DNA of 6,476 bases from Candidatus Micrarchaeota archaeon CG08_land_8_20_14_0_20_59_11 (GCA_002763345.1 PEXZ01000053.1:1-6476), one strand, 5' to 3'. Numbered from the stretch's first letter, positions 1 through 6,227 are shown. Numbers and translations are program-made. The notes: generated by a model from the sequence alone, not told the origin.

Positions 1-979
1 AAACGGTCAACTGTTCACTAAACGGTTGGTCGTAAATCGCTTCACCCCCCACCTGTAAAGCATCATACAGCCACCAAAAAGGCGCCACGCCCGGCAGTTT
101 ACGCGTGGCCACCCCGGCCAATTGCGTTCGCGCCAGCCACTTACCACCGCTGCGCGCCGTAAATTCCCCCTCAAGCACCAGGCCCGCCGGAAAGGGGATA
201 TCCCACGCCCGGGTCTCGCCGCCATCCTCGAAGCGACATTGTAGCTTGCCAGCCGCAGACCAAAGCACGGAGCGAAAACCATCGATCTTCGGGCTGCCCA
301 AAAGAACTTGACCCGCCGCGCGCCGGGCTTGCGCCCAGGCCGTCCACAGTTCAGTCGTCGAGAAAAATTCAGTATAACTTACCATCGCCGGTTTCATCAC
401 CCGGTAACGCGCGGGGTCGAACTCGGCAGCCAGAGCCGCCGGTAAATCCGGCCGGCGCACCAACATCAAATCGTAGAGCGAAACCGCTGCCGCATGCGGA
501 CCTTGGGGATTGTCGATCCAGTGCAGTAAAGCGCGTTTCTCGGGGTCCAGAGCCTTGCGCACCGGCAGATGCACGTTGTCAGCGCCCAGCAAAAAGTGGC
601 CCCGATCATCCTGTTCGGCGCGCACCAACACGTCCACGTCATGCCCGGCTTGGTACCCCCGCGCGGCAGTACTGCCTACTACCGCAATAAAACCCCCCAC
701 AACCAGGAGGCGCTCAGGCAAACGCGTCAACTCCAAAGCGCCCAGCGCAACCTTATCTAGAGTGTCACGCGCATGATGTGACAAATCCCGCCGCTGCAGC
801 TCCTCAATCAGGAAACGATGCGCGTTGACCAGGTCTTCACGCGAAAGACCAGCCGCAGAGTTGGTCGCGCTCTCAACAAAATGGGCGCCCCAAAGCTGAT
901 GCACCCGATGATGCAAACTCAATACCTCCGCGTCCAGAACATCCCGTAAGGTGGTCGGACTAATCCGCGCGATCTCCAC
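1..979 (-). CDS. Nucleotidyltransferase + ATP-dependent ligase-like fusion protein, C-terminus cut by window edge
   Basis: Frame stays open for 326 codons from GTG at 979 to the left edge. AGGAG at 994-990 (10-base spacer) supports this start, and the gene overlaps the portal end by 20 bases. Residues 1-88 are mostly helical and unassigned. Residues 91-119 look like a Pol-beta/MNT-fold nucleotidyltransferase core: VVGG, then G102-S103, then D114-V-D116-VLV, the usual GS...DxD metal-binding pattern. D170 in SLYDLMLV might be the third acidic residue. Residues 203-326 resemble an ATP-dependent DNA ligase adenylation domain: motif I KIDGFR at 231-236 (K231 would take the AMP), LEGEF at 269-273 like motif III, and FWWLYDAL at 301-308 followed by DQPFSEQ like motif IIIa. 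Motifs IV-VI would lie beyond the edge. Its position, next after the portal, is where a minor head protein is common. Activity, and whether the protein enters virions, are not shown. It could be an RNA ligase or a non-ligating nucleotidyltransferase. Confidence 0.8.
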   Translation of the reverse strand, partial: MEIARISPTTLRDVLDAEVLSLHHRVHQLWGAHFVESATNSAAGLSREDLVNAHRFLIEELQRRDLSHHARDTLDKVALGALELTRLPERLLVVGGFIAVVGSTAARGYQAGHDVDVLVRAEQDDRGHFLLGADNVHLPVRKALDPEKRALLHWIDNPQGPHAAAVSLYDLMLVRRPDLPAALAAEFDPARYRVMKPAMVSYTEFFSTTELWTAWAQARRAAGQVLLGSPKIDGFRSVLWSAAGKLQCRFEDGGETRAWDIPFPAGLVLEGEFTARSGGKWLARTQLAGVATRKLPGVAPFWWLYDALQVGGEAIYDQPFSEQLTV

Positions 980-2303
980 GGCTATCACTCTCCTGCAAAA
1001 TGCGGTCCTGCTCGTCTACCGCCAGACTTTCACCCGCAAACTTCAACACCAACCGCAGCACGAGCTGCCGAAAAGCACTCCCGGCCAAACCCGCGCCCTG
1101 CACGACCGTCAACGCTTGCGCAATGCTGGCCGCCGCGCCCGCCAAATCCGCATTGTCCGCCGCGGAAATATCCGGCATTCCTACCAGAACGGCGCTCAGA
1201 AGCTGTTCTCGACCCCGAACCTTCCCAACCCGCACTGCCCGATTGTAAGCCACCAGGGCCGCATGCGCCAAAATGTAACCAAAATAAGCCTGCCGCTGCG
1301 CCATGAAACGCAAACGTTGTTCCCCCATCGCTCTAGCCGTAGCCAGGTTAGCTTCTTCAGCCTCACCCAAATCCATCAAACCAATCCCCGGCCCACCCGC
1401 CGCGATCATCCAACGAATCGCGCGCCCATCGGCACTGACATCCATCGCCCGCAAATTCGGCGCCACCGCCGACCAGGTTTCATTGTCGCGATCGACCACC
1501 ATCACCGAACCGGCCTCAGGAGGCCGCCGATACTGCTCCCCCTTAAGCCCGACCTGATTGCCGGGCACGCCTACGATCCACAGATAAGCCCGCACCGCGG
1601 CATTCAACCGCACGCGATCCTCGAGCCACCGCGAGTAGCGCTTGAGCCAGGGCAAGATCGGCGCCAAATCCGATTCGCCCCGCAAACAACCCACCGGCCG
1701 ATTGACCGAATAGTGCAACATAAGGGGAGGCGGCTGCTCCTCGGACAGCAAATCCTCAGCCGCGGAACCCATCCACCAGCGACCACCAGCCGCATAGTCA
1801 GGGTCATCAAAACCCACGGTTTCATGAAAGCGCAATTCGGCTTCATAATCACCCGGCCGCCATTCGATGCGATCAATCAAACTGGCCGATACCGGCCGCA
1901 AATAGCTCATGCCATCCGCCATGTTCATGTGCAACGTCAGGAAAAGTTCACCGGCGCGTGATAATTCATCACACAAAACCGGTTGCCGAAACAGTAAACG
2001 GTTCTGCTCGTGCCCCTGAAATTCAGCCAGGAAACGTTTCAAAGGCGCGTAATCGGAATCCAACACAAGTCCATCACCGACCACATAAGCAGTAATCAGA
2101 CCAATAATCCGCCGCGCGAGGGGGTTTTTGCGCCAGGCAGTCAGCGCGTCAGTGAACTCCTGATACAATTCCTGCCAGGGCTTATCCAGTTCGGCGCCGG
2201 AACTGTCAAGCCGCGTCAAACCATCCGCGGCCTTGCCCACGTCCACTACAGCAACGCCGGCCAACCATACCACAAATCGCTGCAAGAGATTACGCCGCGC
2301 CAT
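960..2303 (-). CDS. Phage portal protein
   Basis: Portal proteins form the dodecameric ring at one head vertex through which DNA is packaged and ejected, and they dock the terminase. This 447-residue protein has normal portal length and follows the large terminase directly. Portal-like stretches include NPLARRIIGLITAYVVGDGL (about residues 60-79, the pattern of consecutive arginines and helix near the start) and the segment at about 198-242, with HYSVNRPVG, RGESDLAPILPWL and a long charged helix (LKRYSRWLEDRVRL), typical of portal wing/stem regions. The ATG at 2303 lies two bases after the terminase stop (TGACCATG). An in-frame TTG at 2312 would add three residues and overlap the terminase. 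No strong ribosome site is seen, which suggests coupled translation. The C-terminal part (about 330-447) is alanine-rich and helical. The precise portal subfamily was not determined; the call rests on segment pattern plus gene order. Confidence 0.88.
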   Translation of the reverse strand: MARRNLLQRFVVWLAGVAVVDVGKAADGLTRLDSSGAELDKPWQELYQEFTDALTAWRKNPLARRIIGLITAYVVGDGLVLDSDYAPLKRFLAEFQGHEQNRLLFRQPVLCDELSRAGELFLTLHMNMADGMSYLRPVSASLIDRIEWRPGDYEAELRFHETVGFDDPDYAAGGRWWMGSAAEDLLSEEQPPPLMLHYSVNRPVGCLRGESDLAPILPWLKRYSRWLEDRVRLNAAVRAYLWIVGVPGNQVGLKGEQYRRPPEAGSVMVVDRDNETWSAVAPNLRAMDVSADGRAIRWMIAAGGPGIGLMDLGEAEEANLATARAMGEQRLRFMAQRQAYFGYILAHAALVAYNRAVRVGKVRGREQLLSAVLVGMPDISAADNADLAGAAASIAQALTVVQGAGLAGSAFRQLVLRLVLKFAGESLAVDEQDRILQESDSRGDRAD

Positions 2304-2305
2304 GG

Positions 2306-3820
2306 TCACCAACCAGCTGTTTCCCGCTCATCGATGATATCCTCCGGCAGCAACGCCAGCGACACGCCAGAACCATGCCGTTCCAGCAGCAGCGCCAGAG
2401 CCACCGCGTCGCCACAATCCGGCGAACGCCCCAACGCGCGCCGCACTTCATCCTTGCTCAACAGGGCAATGCCATTGGTCTGCATACGCCAACGCTGCGC
2501 CCGCAGGTCACCTAATAATTCCGCATCTGGCGGTAAGGCCACCTGCCGGCCCCCCGCCGGATCCAACGCATCACGCACCCGCCAATAGGCCTCAGCTCGC
2601 AGATTCACAAAATGCAATTGACCACTCACGTCAGTCGCGGTAGATTTCGCCGCAAAGTTGATGGGAATCACATTCAACCCCTGACCCACCGCGAGGTCGT
2701 AAGCCGAAGCCCCGACCCCAATTACATCCACCATTGCCCAAGAAGCGCCAACCGCCCACGGCGCCAACAATTGCACGACCACCTGCCCAGTCGGCGTCTG
2801 CCGGCCGGAAACCTTGATCAGCTCAGCAAACCAATCACCCATCCGCCGCGCAAGCACGGTTTGATCATCGCCCCCCCGCGCGACGTCGACCCCCACTGCC
2901 GTGCTCACCAGCACGTCACGAGCTGTCCAACGCGCCTGCGCCGCCTGAATCCAGGCAGTCGGAATTACCTGGTACACGTCATCGACCAGACCGACCTGCC
3001 AATCCCCATTCAACAGCTGCGAGCGAAAGGGCTCCGGCAGCAATCCCAATCGCTGCCGGTAGTGCTCGTCGAGATAGGGATTATCCCCCAGTCGCGCGGC
3101 AATGAACGTCCGAGAAATCGCTGCCGGATCCCCCGCGCTGGCCTCTACTTCGCGATTATCAGCCAGGCGCTTGAACCACCGCACCTCACCTGCGGCCGCG
3201 GGGTGTGGATAACCCGCATCCAGCCAGGCCGCCCAACGCGCCATCACCCAATCGTTGCCTTCACCCCCGGGGTTGGTACAGGCAACCACCCGGACCCGTT
3301 GGCCCCGAGCCACCGTCCGCGCCCGACTCAACAGATACTCATACTGCAACCGAGTAAACTGTGTGAGTTCATCAAAGCCAACCAGATCGTATTGCGCCGA
3401 TTGATACTGATGAATGGTCTTCTCATGCTCCAGATGCCCAAACTCGATCCGGAGTCCAGGCAACTTCCATACATGTTTGGTCTGATTGTAACAATCCGGT
3501 GAGCCGTAAAGCTCCAAGCTCCGGACAATCAAACTGCGCTCCAAATCAGGAAAGGTCCGCCGCAAGAGCAATACCCGCCGATGCCGCAGAAAAGCCAACC
3601 CCAACAACAAATCACTCTTACCGCCACCCACCGCGCCGCCATACAACGTCTCGAATGCCACGGATGCAATCGCGGCCTGTTGCCGGGCCAGCGGCAGCCA
3701 CTCAAGTTTCGGCTTGCTCGCTGTCTGCGAGGGCTTCGAGAAGTCGAATCCCTTTATCGGCAAGGACCCCGTGAAGTACTGCAACCTCCGAGGCAGATTG
3801 CTTTTCCAACCACTTCGCAT
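2306..3820 (-). CDS. Terminase large subunit (packaging ATPase and nuclease)
   Basis: This is the motor that cuts concatemeric phage DNA and pumps it through the portal. From ATG 3820 it is 504 residues, the usual size. N-terminal ATPase: Walker A GGAVGGGKS at 61-69, Walker B YDLVGFDEL at 144-152 with the catalytic E151, and coupling motif ACTNPGG at 180-186. C-terminal RNase H-like nuclease: GVDVARGGDD with D312, MVDVIGVG with D365, and SPDCGDAVALAL with D468/D471 supply the metal-binding acidic residues. The set is complete, so the enzyme should be active. ATG 3820 has AGGA at 3833-3830 (9-base spacer) but overlaps the small terminase gene by 119 bases. The family-like sequence only begins near residue 38 (KLEWLPLARQQ), so a later start such as TTG 3763 is possible. 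A TTG at 3826 would add two residues. Confidence 0.95.
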   Translation of the reverse strand: MRSGWKSNLPRRLQYFTGSLPIKGFDFSKPSQTASKPKLEWLPLARQQAAIASVAFETLYGGAVGGGKSDLLLGLAFLRHRRVLLLRRTFPDLERSLIVRSLELYGSPDCYNQTKHVWKLPGLRIEFGHLEHEKTIHQYQSAQYDLVGFDELTQFTRLQYEYLLSRARTVARGQRVRVVACTNPGGEGNDWVMARWAAWLDAGYPHPAAAGEVRWFKRLADNREVEASAGDPAAISRTFIAARLGDNPYLDEHYRQRLGLLPEPFRSQLLNGDWQVGLVDDVYQVIPTAWIQAAQARWTARDVLVSTAVGVDVARGGDDQTVLARRMGDWFAELIKVSGRQTPTGQVVVQLLAPWAVGASWAMVDVIGVGASAYDLAVGQGLNVIPINFAAKSTATDVSGQLHFVNLRAEAYWRVRDALDPAGGRQVALPPDAELLGDLRAQRWRMQTNGIALLSKDEVRRALGRSPDCGDAVALALLLERHGSGVSLALLPEDIIDERETAGW

Positions 3821-4070
3821 CAGCAAATATCCTGGCTTGAATGCGCAACGTCCCCAACAGTTCCCGCAGGTACAACAGAATCAATTCCCCAATTTCCTTT
3901 TTTGTATCTGCATCAGCCACCGGCCGCGGCCGGTCCATGCGGGTGGCCCACGCCGAAACCGTGCCGCGCGGCATCTCATACTGTCGCGCAACCGCAGACA
4001 CCGATTGCCCGGTCAGTAACGCCGCCATCACCGCAGCTTTGACATCCTCACTATACTGTCGTTTCGCCAT
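3702..4070 (-). CDS. Terminase small subunit-like HTH protein
   Basis: Small terminases bind the packaging site on phage DNA and hand it to the large subunit. This 122-residue protein sits immediately upstream of the large terminase on the same strand. Residues 6-44 form a helix-turn-helix (YSEDVKAAVMAAL, then QSVSAVARQYEMPRGTVSAWA) of the kind found in small terminases and in IS-type transposase N-termini. The second half is helical and ends in VLADKGIRLLEAL, resembling the 'IDK..LL' ending common in one phage small-terminase group. The ATG at 4070 is preferred over two in-frame TTG codons just upstream (4076, 4073). A partial ribosome site, GGTGA, lies six bases before the TTG/TTG/ATG cluster's ATG. 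A plain HTH regulator is the main alternative; gene order argues for terminase. Confidence 0.8.
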   Translation of the reverse strand: MAKRQYSEDVKAAVMAALLTGQSVSAVARQYEMPRGTVSAWATRMDRPRPVADADTKKEIGELILLYLRELLGTLRIQARIFADAKWLEKQSASEVAVLHGVLADKGIRLLEALADSEQAET

Positions 4071-4231
4071 CAACAATCACCAAAAAGTTAAGGCAAGCCG
4101 GGCCGCAGGACACCCAGTCCTTCCGGGCAAAGGAGGAAACCCGGCGCCGTTGTGCTCAGAACGGCTCACCACGCTCTGGACGCTGTCGCTACCTCAGCAT
4201 CACGACACGACCCGACTCGCCAGACAACAAA
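4071..4231 (-). other. Non-coding stretch upstream of small terminase; possible leader or packaging-site region
   Basis: No gene is supported here on either strand. On the leftward strand it lies between the terminator of the 55-codon gene and the small terminase start. I see no -35/-10 pair with acceptable spacing. A short inverted repeat, AGGAC/GTCCT with a 5-base loop, sits at about 4107-4121, flanked by CCGG-type GC-rich runs (CCGGG near 4098 and 4123). cos or pac sites often lie beside small terminase genes, so this is a candidate location by position only. Confidence 0.3.
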
Positions 4232-4263
4232 AACGGGGCGCACTCTTCGAAGTGCGCCCCGTT
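4229..4263 (-). terminator. Rho-independent terminator, leftward
   Basis: A perfect 13-base-pair GC-rich stem (4232-4244 with 4251-4263) closes a 6-base loop (CTTCGA). Read leftward it is followed directly by a T-rich run: five Ts at 4233-4229 (the first two from the stem foot), then GTTGT. Read rightward the stem is followed by GTTCACCGGG with no T run, so it should stop only leftward transcription. It lies 41 bases past the stop of the 55-codon gene and ahead of the terminase genes. Confidence 0.87.
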
Positions 4264-4304
4264 CACCGGGCAACGCCGCTACAGGTTGCCTTCATCATCG
4301 CAAT

Positions 4305-4472
4305 TCAGGCAATCTTACCAAATTGCGACAATTCCCACACAATGTCGGACCCCTTAGCCGAGACCGTCAGCTTCCACCGCGTGCCAGGCTCCGCCAGGGC
4401 GATCCGCGCAACTTCACAACGCACAAATTCAATCAGGGATTCCAGTCGAGCACGAACTTCATCCAATTCCAT
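4305..4472 (-). CDS. Small protein of unknown function (55 aa)
   Basis: I do not recognise a family. The product is 55 residues: an acidic helical first half (MELDEVRARLESLIEFVRCEV) and a second half with alternating polar/hydrophobic residues (RWKLTVSAKGSDIVWELSQF) that could form beta strands. There is no signal peptide or membrane segment. ATG 4472 is favoured because GGGGAG at 4488-4483 lies 10 bases upstream, and because the longer in-frame form from TTG 4547 would begin inside the promoter's -10 region. It has its own promoter (4566-4538) and its own terminator (4263-4229), so it is a stand-alone transcription unit. This gene-like packaging is the main reason to think it real. A regulator or an accessory 'moron'-type gene are possibilities, neither shown. 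Confidence 0.55.
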   Translation of the reverse strand: MELDEVRARLESLIEFVRCEVARIALAEPGTRWKLTVSAKGSDIVWELSQFGKIA

Positions 4473-4537
4473 GAGCAACTCACTCCCCGCCGCCCCAGAC
4501 CGACCAGCAAAACCGCAATCCAGGAACCAGTCAACAT

Positions 4538-4566
4538 AGTCTATCAAAAGAGCTACGAAATGTCAA
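4538..4566 (-). promoter_or_regulatory. Leftward sigma-70-type promoter, extended -10
   Basis: On the minus strand a perfect TTGACA -35 (4566-4561) is followed by a 17-base spacer and TAGACT (4543-4538), with TG one base before the -10. Transcription would start near 4531, giving a leader of about 60 bases before the 55-codon gene. A 9-base palindrome, ATAGTCTAT (4536-4544), covers the -10 and could be an operator or chance. Confidence 0.72.
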
Positions 4567-4621
4567 GCACCTCACAGCAGGCCAGCCAAACCACAAAGCC
4601 CATGTCCCACCATTTCCGGAT

Positions 4622-4650
4622 TTGACAACCAGCGAACGATGTGATACACT
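4622..4650 (+). promoter_or_regulatory. Rightward sigma-70-type promoter, extended -10
   Basis: A perfect TTGACA -35 (4622-4627), a 17-base spacer and TACACT (4645-4650), with TG one base before the -10. Transcription would start near 4657, 22 bases before the HTH gene's ATG. It should drive the whole rightward operon, since the genes after it overlap or are closely spaced. Confidence 0.78.
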
Positions 4651-4678
4651 TGCGTCACCTGAATAAGAAAGAGAGACC

Positions 4679-4873
4679 ATGAACGAATTTCTAACCGTAA
4701 CCGAAACCGCCAGACGGCTCAGCATCAGCCGGCCAACGACAATCCGGCTGATCCAAACGAATCAACTACGCGCCGAACGCAAAACGCTGAAACGACGCTC
4801 AGAATGGCTCGTCGAGAGCGATTCGGTAGAAGAGTACCGCGCAGCCCGCCGCGCAGAGAGGCGCCAGCCATGA
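4679..4873 (+). CDS. Excisionase/MerR-like HTH DNA-binding protein
   Basis: A 64-residue basic protein with the layout of the small winged-helix excisionase-type family (HTH_17/MerR-like). FLTVTETARRLSIS at 4-17 is the first helix pair, RPTTIRLIQTNQLRAER at 18-34 is the recognition helix and wing start, and SEWLVESDSVEEY at 41-53 matches the usual 'W.I..sdle.Y' ending. In phages such proteins act as excisionases or as small transcription regulators. It is the first gene after the rightward promoter, 22 bases from the predicted start site, with purine-rich AAGAAAGAGAG ahead of ATG 4679. Its stop overlaps the next start (ATGA). No integrase is visible here, so excisionase is less certain than DNA-binding. 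It is well placed to act on the neighbouring divergent promoters. Confidence 0.8.
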   Translation: MNEFLTVTETARRLSISRPTTIRLIQTNQLRAERKTLKRRSEWLVESDSVEEYRAARRAERRQP

Positions 4874-5409
4874 AACCCATGGCATTCTCCCAACACGACA
4901 GCCGGTGGGCCCATCAGCGGGTCGGCGCCGGCAAGGCGCCATTCCACACAGCCGGCTGCCTGGTATGCGCGGTAGCCAGCGCACTGGTCGACCTGGGAAT
5001 CGAAACAGACCCGGCGCGCCTGAACCAATGGCTCCAAGAAAACGCGGGATTCTTCAACGAAAACTTGCTGATCTGGACCGCAGTAGAACCGCTCGGGGTG
5101 CGCCTGAACAGATTGATCAATTGTGTAAACACCCCAGCCCCCCTGGCGATCCTGGAAGAAGACCTGGCCGCAAGACGAGTAGTGCTCGCGCAAGTGGACG
5201 CGCAGCCCGGCGGTCCCCTAAATCAGCATTGGGTTCGCCTATTAAGTTGTGATCCGGCCCCAATGCGCTGTCGGATCATGGACCCATGGCAGCCCCCCGG
5301 AGCAGAGTTGATCAACCTGGGACAGTACGCCACGTCCCAGGGATGGAACACAAGCCAGAGTATCTTCAAAGCGGCAATTTATTGCCGTAATCCATCAGAA
5401 GACCCTTGA
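4870..5409 (+). CDS. C39-like (papain-fold) cysteine peptidase-family protein
   Basis: A 179-residue protein resembling the Peptidase_C39_2/C39-like group, cysteine hydrolases often found in phage and in cell-wall or peptide-cleaving enzymes. FSQHDSRWA at 6-14 and the following glycine-rich turn lead to AGCLVCAVASAL at 28-39, where C30 is the expected nucleophile. NQHWVRLLS at 118-126 supplies H120, and IMDPW at 136-140 supplies D138. The triad order Cys-His-Asp is thus complete. No signal peptide is seen, so if it acts on the wall it would need a holin or release by lysis. ATG 4870 overlaps the stop of the HTH gene, with AGAGAGG at 4855-4861 eight bases upstream. An upstream in-frame ATG at 4804 lies wholly inside the HTH gene and gives a non-family-like arginine-rich start, so it was not chosen. 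The substrate is unknown. Confidence 0.78.
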   Translation: MKPMAFSQHDSRWAHQRVGAGKAPFHTAGCLVCAVASALVDLGIETDPARLNQWLQENAGFFNENLLIWTAVEPLGVRLNRLINCVNTPAPLAILEEDLAARRVVLAQVDAQPGGPLNQHWVRLLSCDPAPMRCRIMDPWQPPGAELINLGQYATSQGWNTSQSIFKAAIYCRNPSEDP

Positions 5410-5423
5410 AAGGAAAAGCGCCC

Positions 5424-5636
5424 ATGACCAGCCGTGTATGTCCAGCCTGCGGCCGAACACTGCAAACTCGCACCAATCGATTCGGGGTGGAAATGTGGCC
5501 CCCCCATAATTGGGCGCGCATCGGCAACGCGCGGCAAGCCGAGCGCGATCGAATCTATAACGAAAACCACGGACGCGAGCCCGGCCGTGCAGATTGGGAG
5601 GTTGCATGCGACAACTCCGCACAGGCAGTAGATTAA
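5424..5636 (+). CDS. Small CPACG (zinc-ribbon-like) protein
   Basis: A 70-residue protein, hydrophilic and without membrane segments. It begins with CPACGRTL at 6-13, one half of a typical zinc knuckle. The other metal ligands are not obvious: H28 in WPPHNW, H49 and C62 are candidates. A PPHN-type motif after an N-terminal CxxCG is something I associate with short uncharacterised phage proteins, but no function follows from it. ATG 5424 has AAGGA ten bases upstream. A TTG at 5406 would add six residues and overlap the peptidase stop. The 3' end overlaps the next gene by 31 bases, consistent with operon translation. It could be a small nucleic-acid-binding protein, but this is only a guess from the motif. 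Confidence 0.62.
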   Translation: MTSRVCPACGRTLQTRTNRFGVEMWPPHNWARIGNARQAERDRIYNENHGREPGRADWEVACDNSAQAVD

Positions 5637-5800
5637 CAACACTTTGGCTGATCATCGTGTCCATAGGAATCCTCTACACTTTCGGCCTGGGATTCCTACA
5701 GATCCTCGACCAGATCGACAAAAGCAAAGTAGCAACCGGCCTGATGGTTTTATGGTGGGTAGCGCTGCTGGGACTGCTCCACGCCGCCCACAAAAGTTAA
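5606..5800 (+). CDS. Small two-helix membrane protein, holin-like
   Basis: A 64-residue protein. A short basic N-terminus (MRQLRTGSR) is followed by a membrane helix at about 10-34, a polar turn with DQIDKSK at 35-41, a second helix at about 43-60, and a basic tail (HAAHKS). By the positive-inside rule both ends would be cytoplasmic, the layout of class II holins. Size, two helices and position shortly after a putative peptidase fit a holin, but many small phage membrane proteins look like this, so the role is not established. ATG 5606 has GGGAGG at 5596-5601 just upstream. A TTG at 5594 would add four residues. The start lies inside the preceding gene. Confidence 0.66.
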   Translation: MRQLRTGSRLTTLWLIIVSIGILYTFGLGFLQILDQIDKSKVATGLMVLWWVALLGLLHAAHKS

Positions 5801-5837
5801 ACGAAAAACCTTGAAACGCCACCGCCAACCCAGCTAT

Positions 5838-5853
5838 GGAGATATCTAAAATG
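5838..5853 (+). promoter_or_regulatory. Ribosome binding site that decides the start of the four-cysteine gene
   Basis: GGAG at 5838-5841 lies nine bases before ATG 5851. The alternative ATG 5836 overlaps this site and has only a C-rich stretch ahead of it, so translation should begin at 5851. Confidence 0.6.
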
Positions 5854-6177
5854 CAAGAACCATCGTTCAATGATCTTACCCCCACATCACCAGCGCTGCC
5901 CAACAACATCACCGAAATGCACCACTTACATGGCCGCGCGCCAACACAGCAATGCCGCACATGCGCTTACTTGATACGCTATCACAAAGCTGGCCGCGTG
6001 CAATATAAAAAGTGCAATCAAGCGCGAGTCAGCCACAGCACAGCCACAGACTGGCGCGCTAAATGGCCGGCGTGTGGGCTATGGCAACCAATCATCATCT
6101 GCCTGGTAATCGCCGCAATGCTACTGGTTGGCTGCATCGACGATCCCGGCGCCATTACCAGGGGATGGACACCATAA
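5851..6177 (+). CDS. Four-cysteine protein with C-terminal membrane helix
   Basis: A 108-residue protein in three parts. Residues 1-33 are a polar, proline-rich tail. Residues 35-78 hold CRTC (C35, C38), YKKC (C55) and the sequence TDWRAKWPACGLW (C75), a four-cysteine pattern suited to a zinc or iron-sulfur site. Similar short Cys-rich segments ending in 'WPAC..W' occur in uncharacterised phage proteins, as far as I recall. Residues 80-95 are a single hydrophobic helix ending in LLVGC, followed by 13 residues rich in D and G. LVGC looks like a lipobox but is about 90 residues in, too far for a normal lipoprotein signal. ATG 5851 is preferred over ATG 5836 because GGAG at 5838-5841 sits nine bases upstream of it. 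No function is assigned. Confidence 0.68.
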   Translation: MQEPSFNDLTPTSPALPNNITEMHHLHGRAPTQQCRTCAYLIRYHKAGRVQYKKCNQARVSHSTATDWRAKWPACGLWQPIIICLVIAAMLLVGCIDDPGAITRGWTP

Positions 6178-6227
6178 CGCGACTTCCAACCACAACCAAA
6201 CCTGACGCCACAAAGAAGAAAAACAAC

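Noticed and set aside
951..1961. Long plus-strand open frame (336 codons) opposite the portal gene
   Set aside because: Its product is rich in R, H, P, T and Q without any domain, typical of the antisense of a GC-rich gene. The opposite strand encodes a recognisable portal protein.
2612..3502. Long plus-strand open frame (296 codons) opposite the large terminase
   Set aside because: Arginine/proline/histidine-rich low-information product, antisense to a terminase with all its catalytic motifs.
3841..4625. Plus-strand open frames across the control region (3841-4539 and 4152-4625)
   Set aside because: They run through the terminator stem, the leftward promoter and the small terminase gene, have no ribosome site, and give S/T/R/P-rich products without pattern.
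4641..4658. GTGA...TCAC inverted repeat over the rightward -10
   Set aside because: Only four bases per arm with a ten-base gap; expected by chance and not listed as an operator.
4531..4725. Minus-strand 64-codon open frame
   Set aside because: It covers both promoters and the start of the HTH gene on the other strand, has no ribosome site and a low-information product.
4804..4869. Upstream extension of the C39-like gene from ATG 4804
   Set aside because: The extension lies wholly within the HTH gene in another frame, is arginine/proline-rich, and has a worse ribosome site than ATG 4870.
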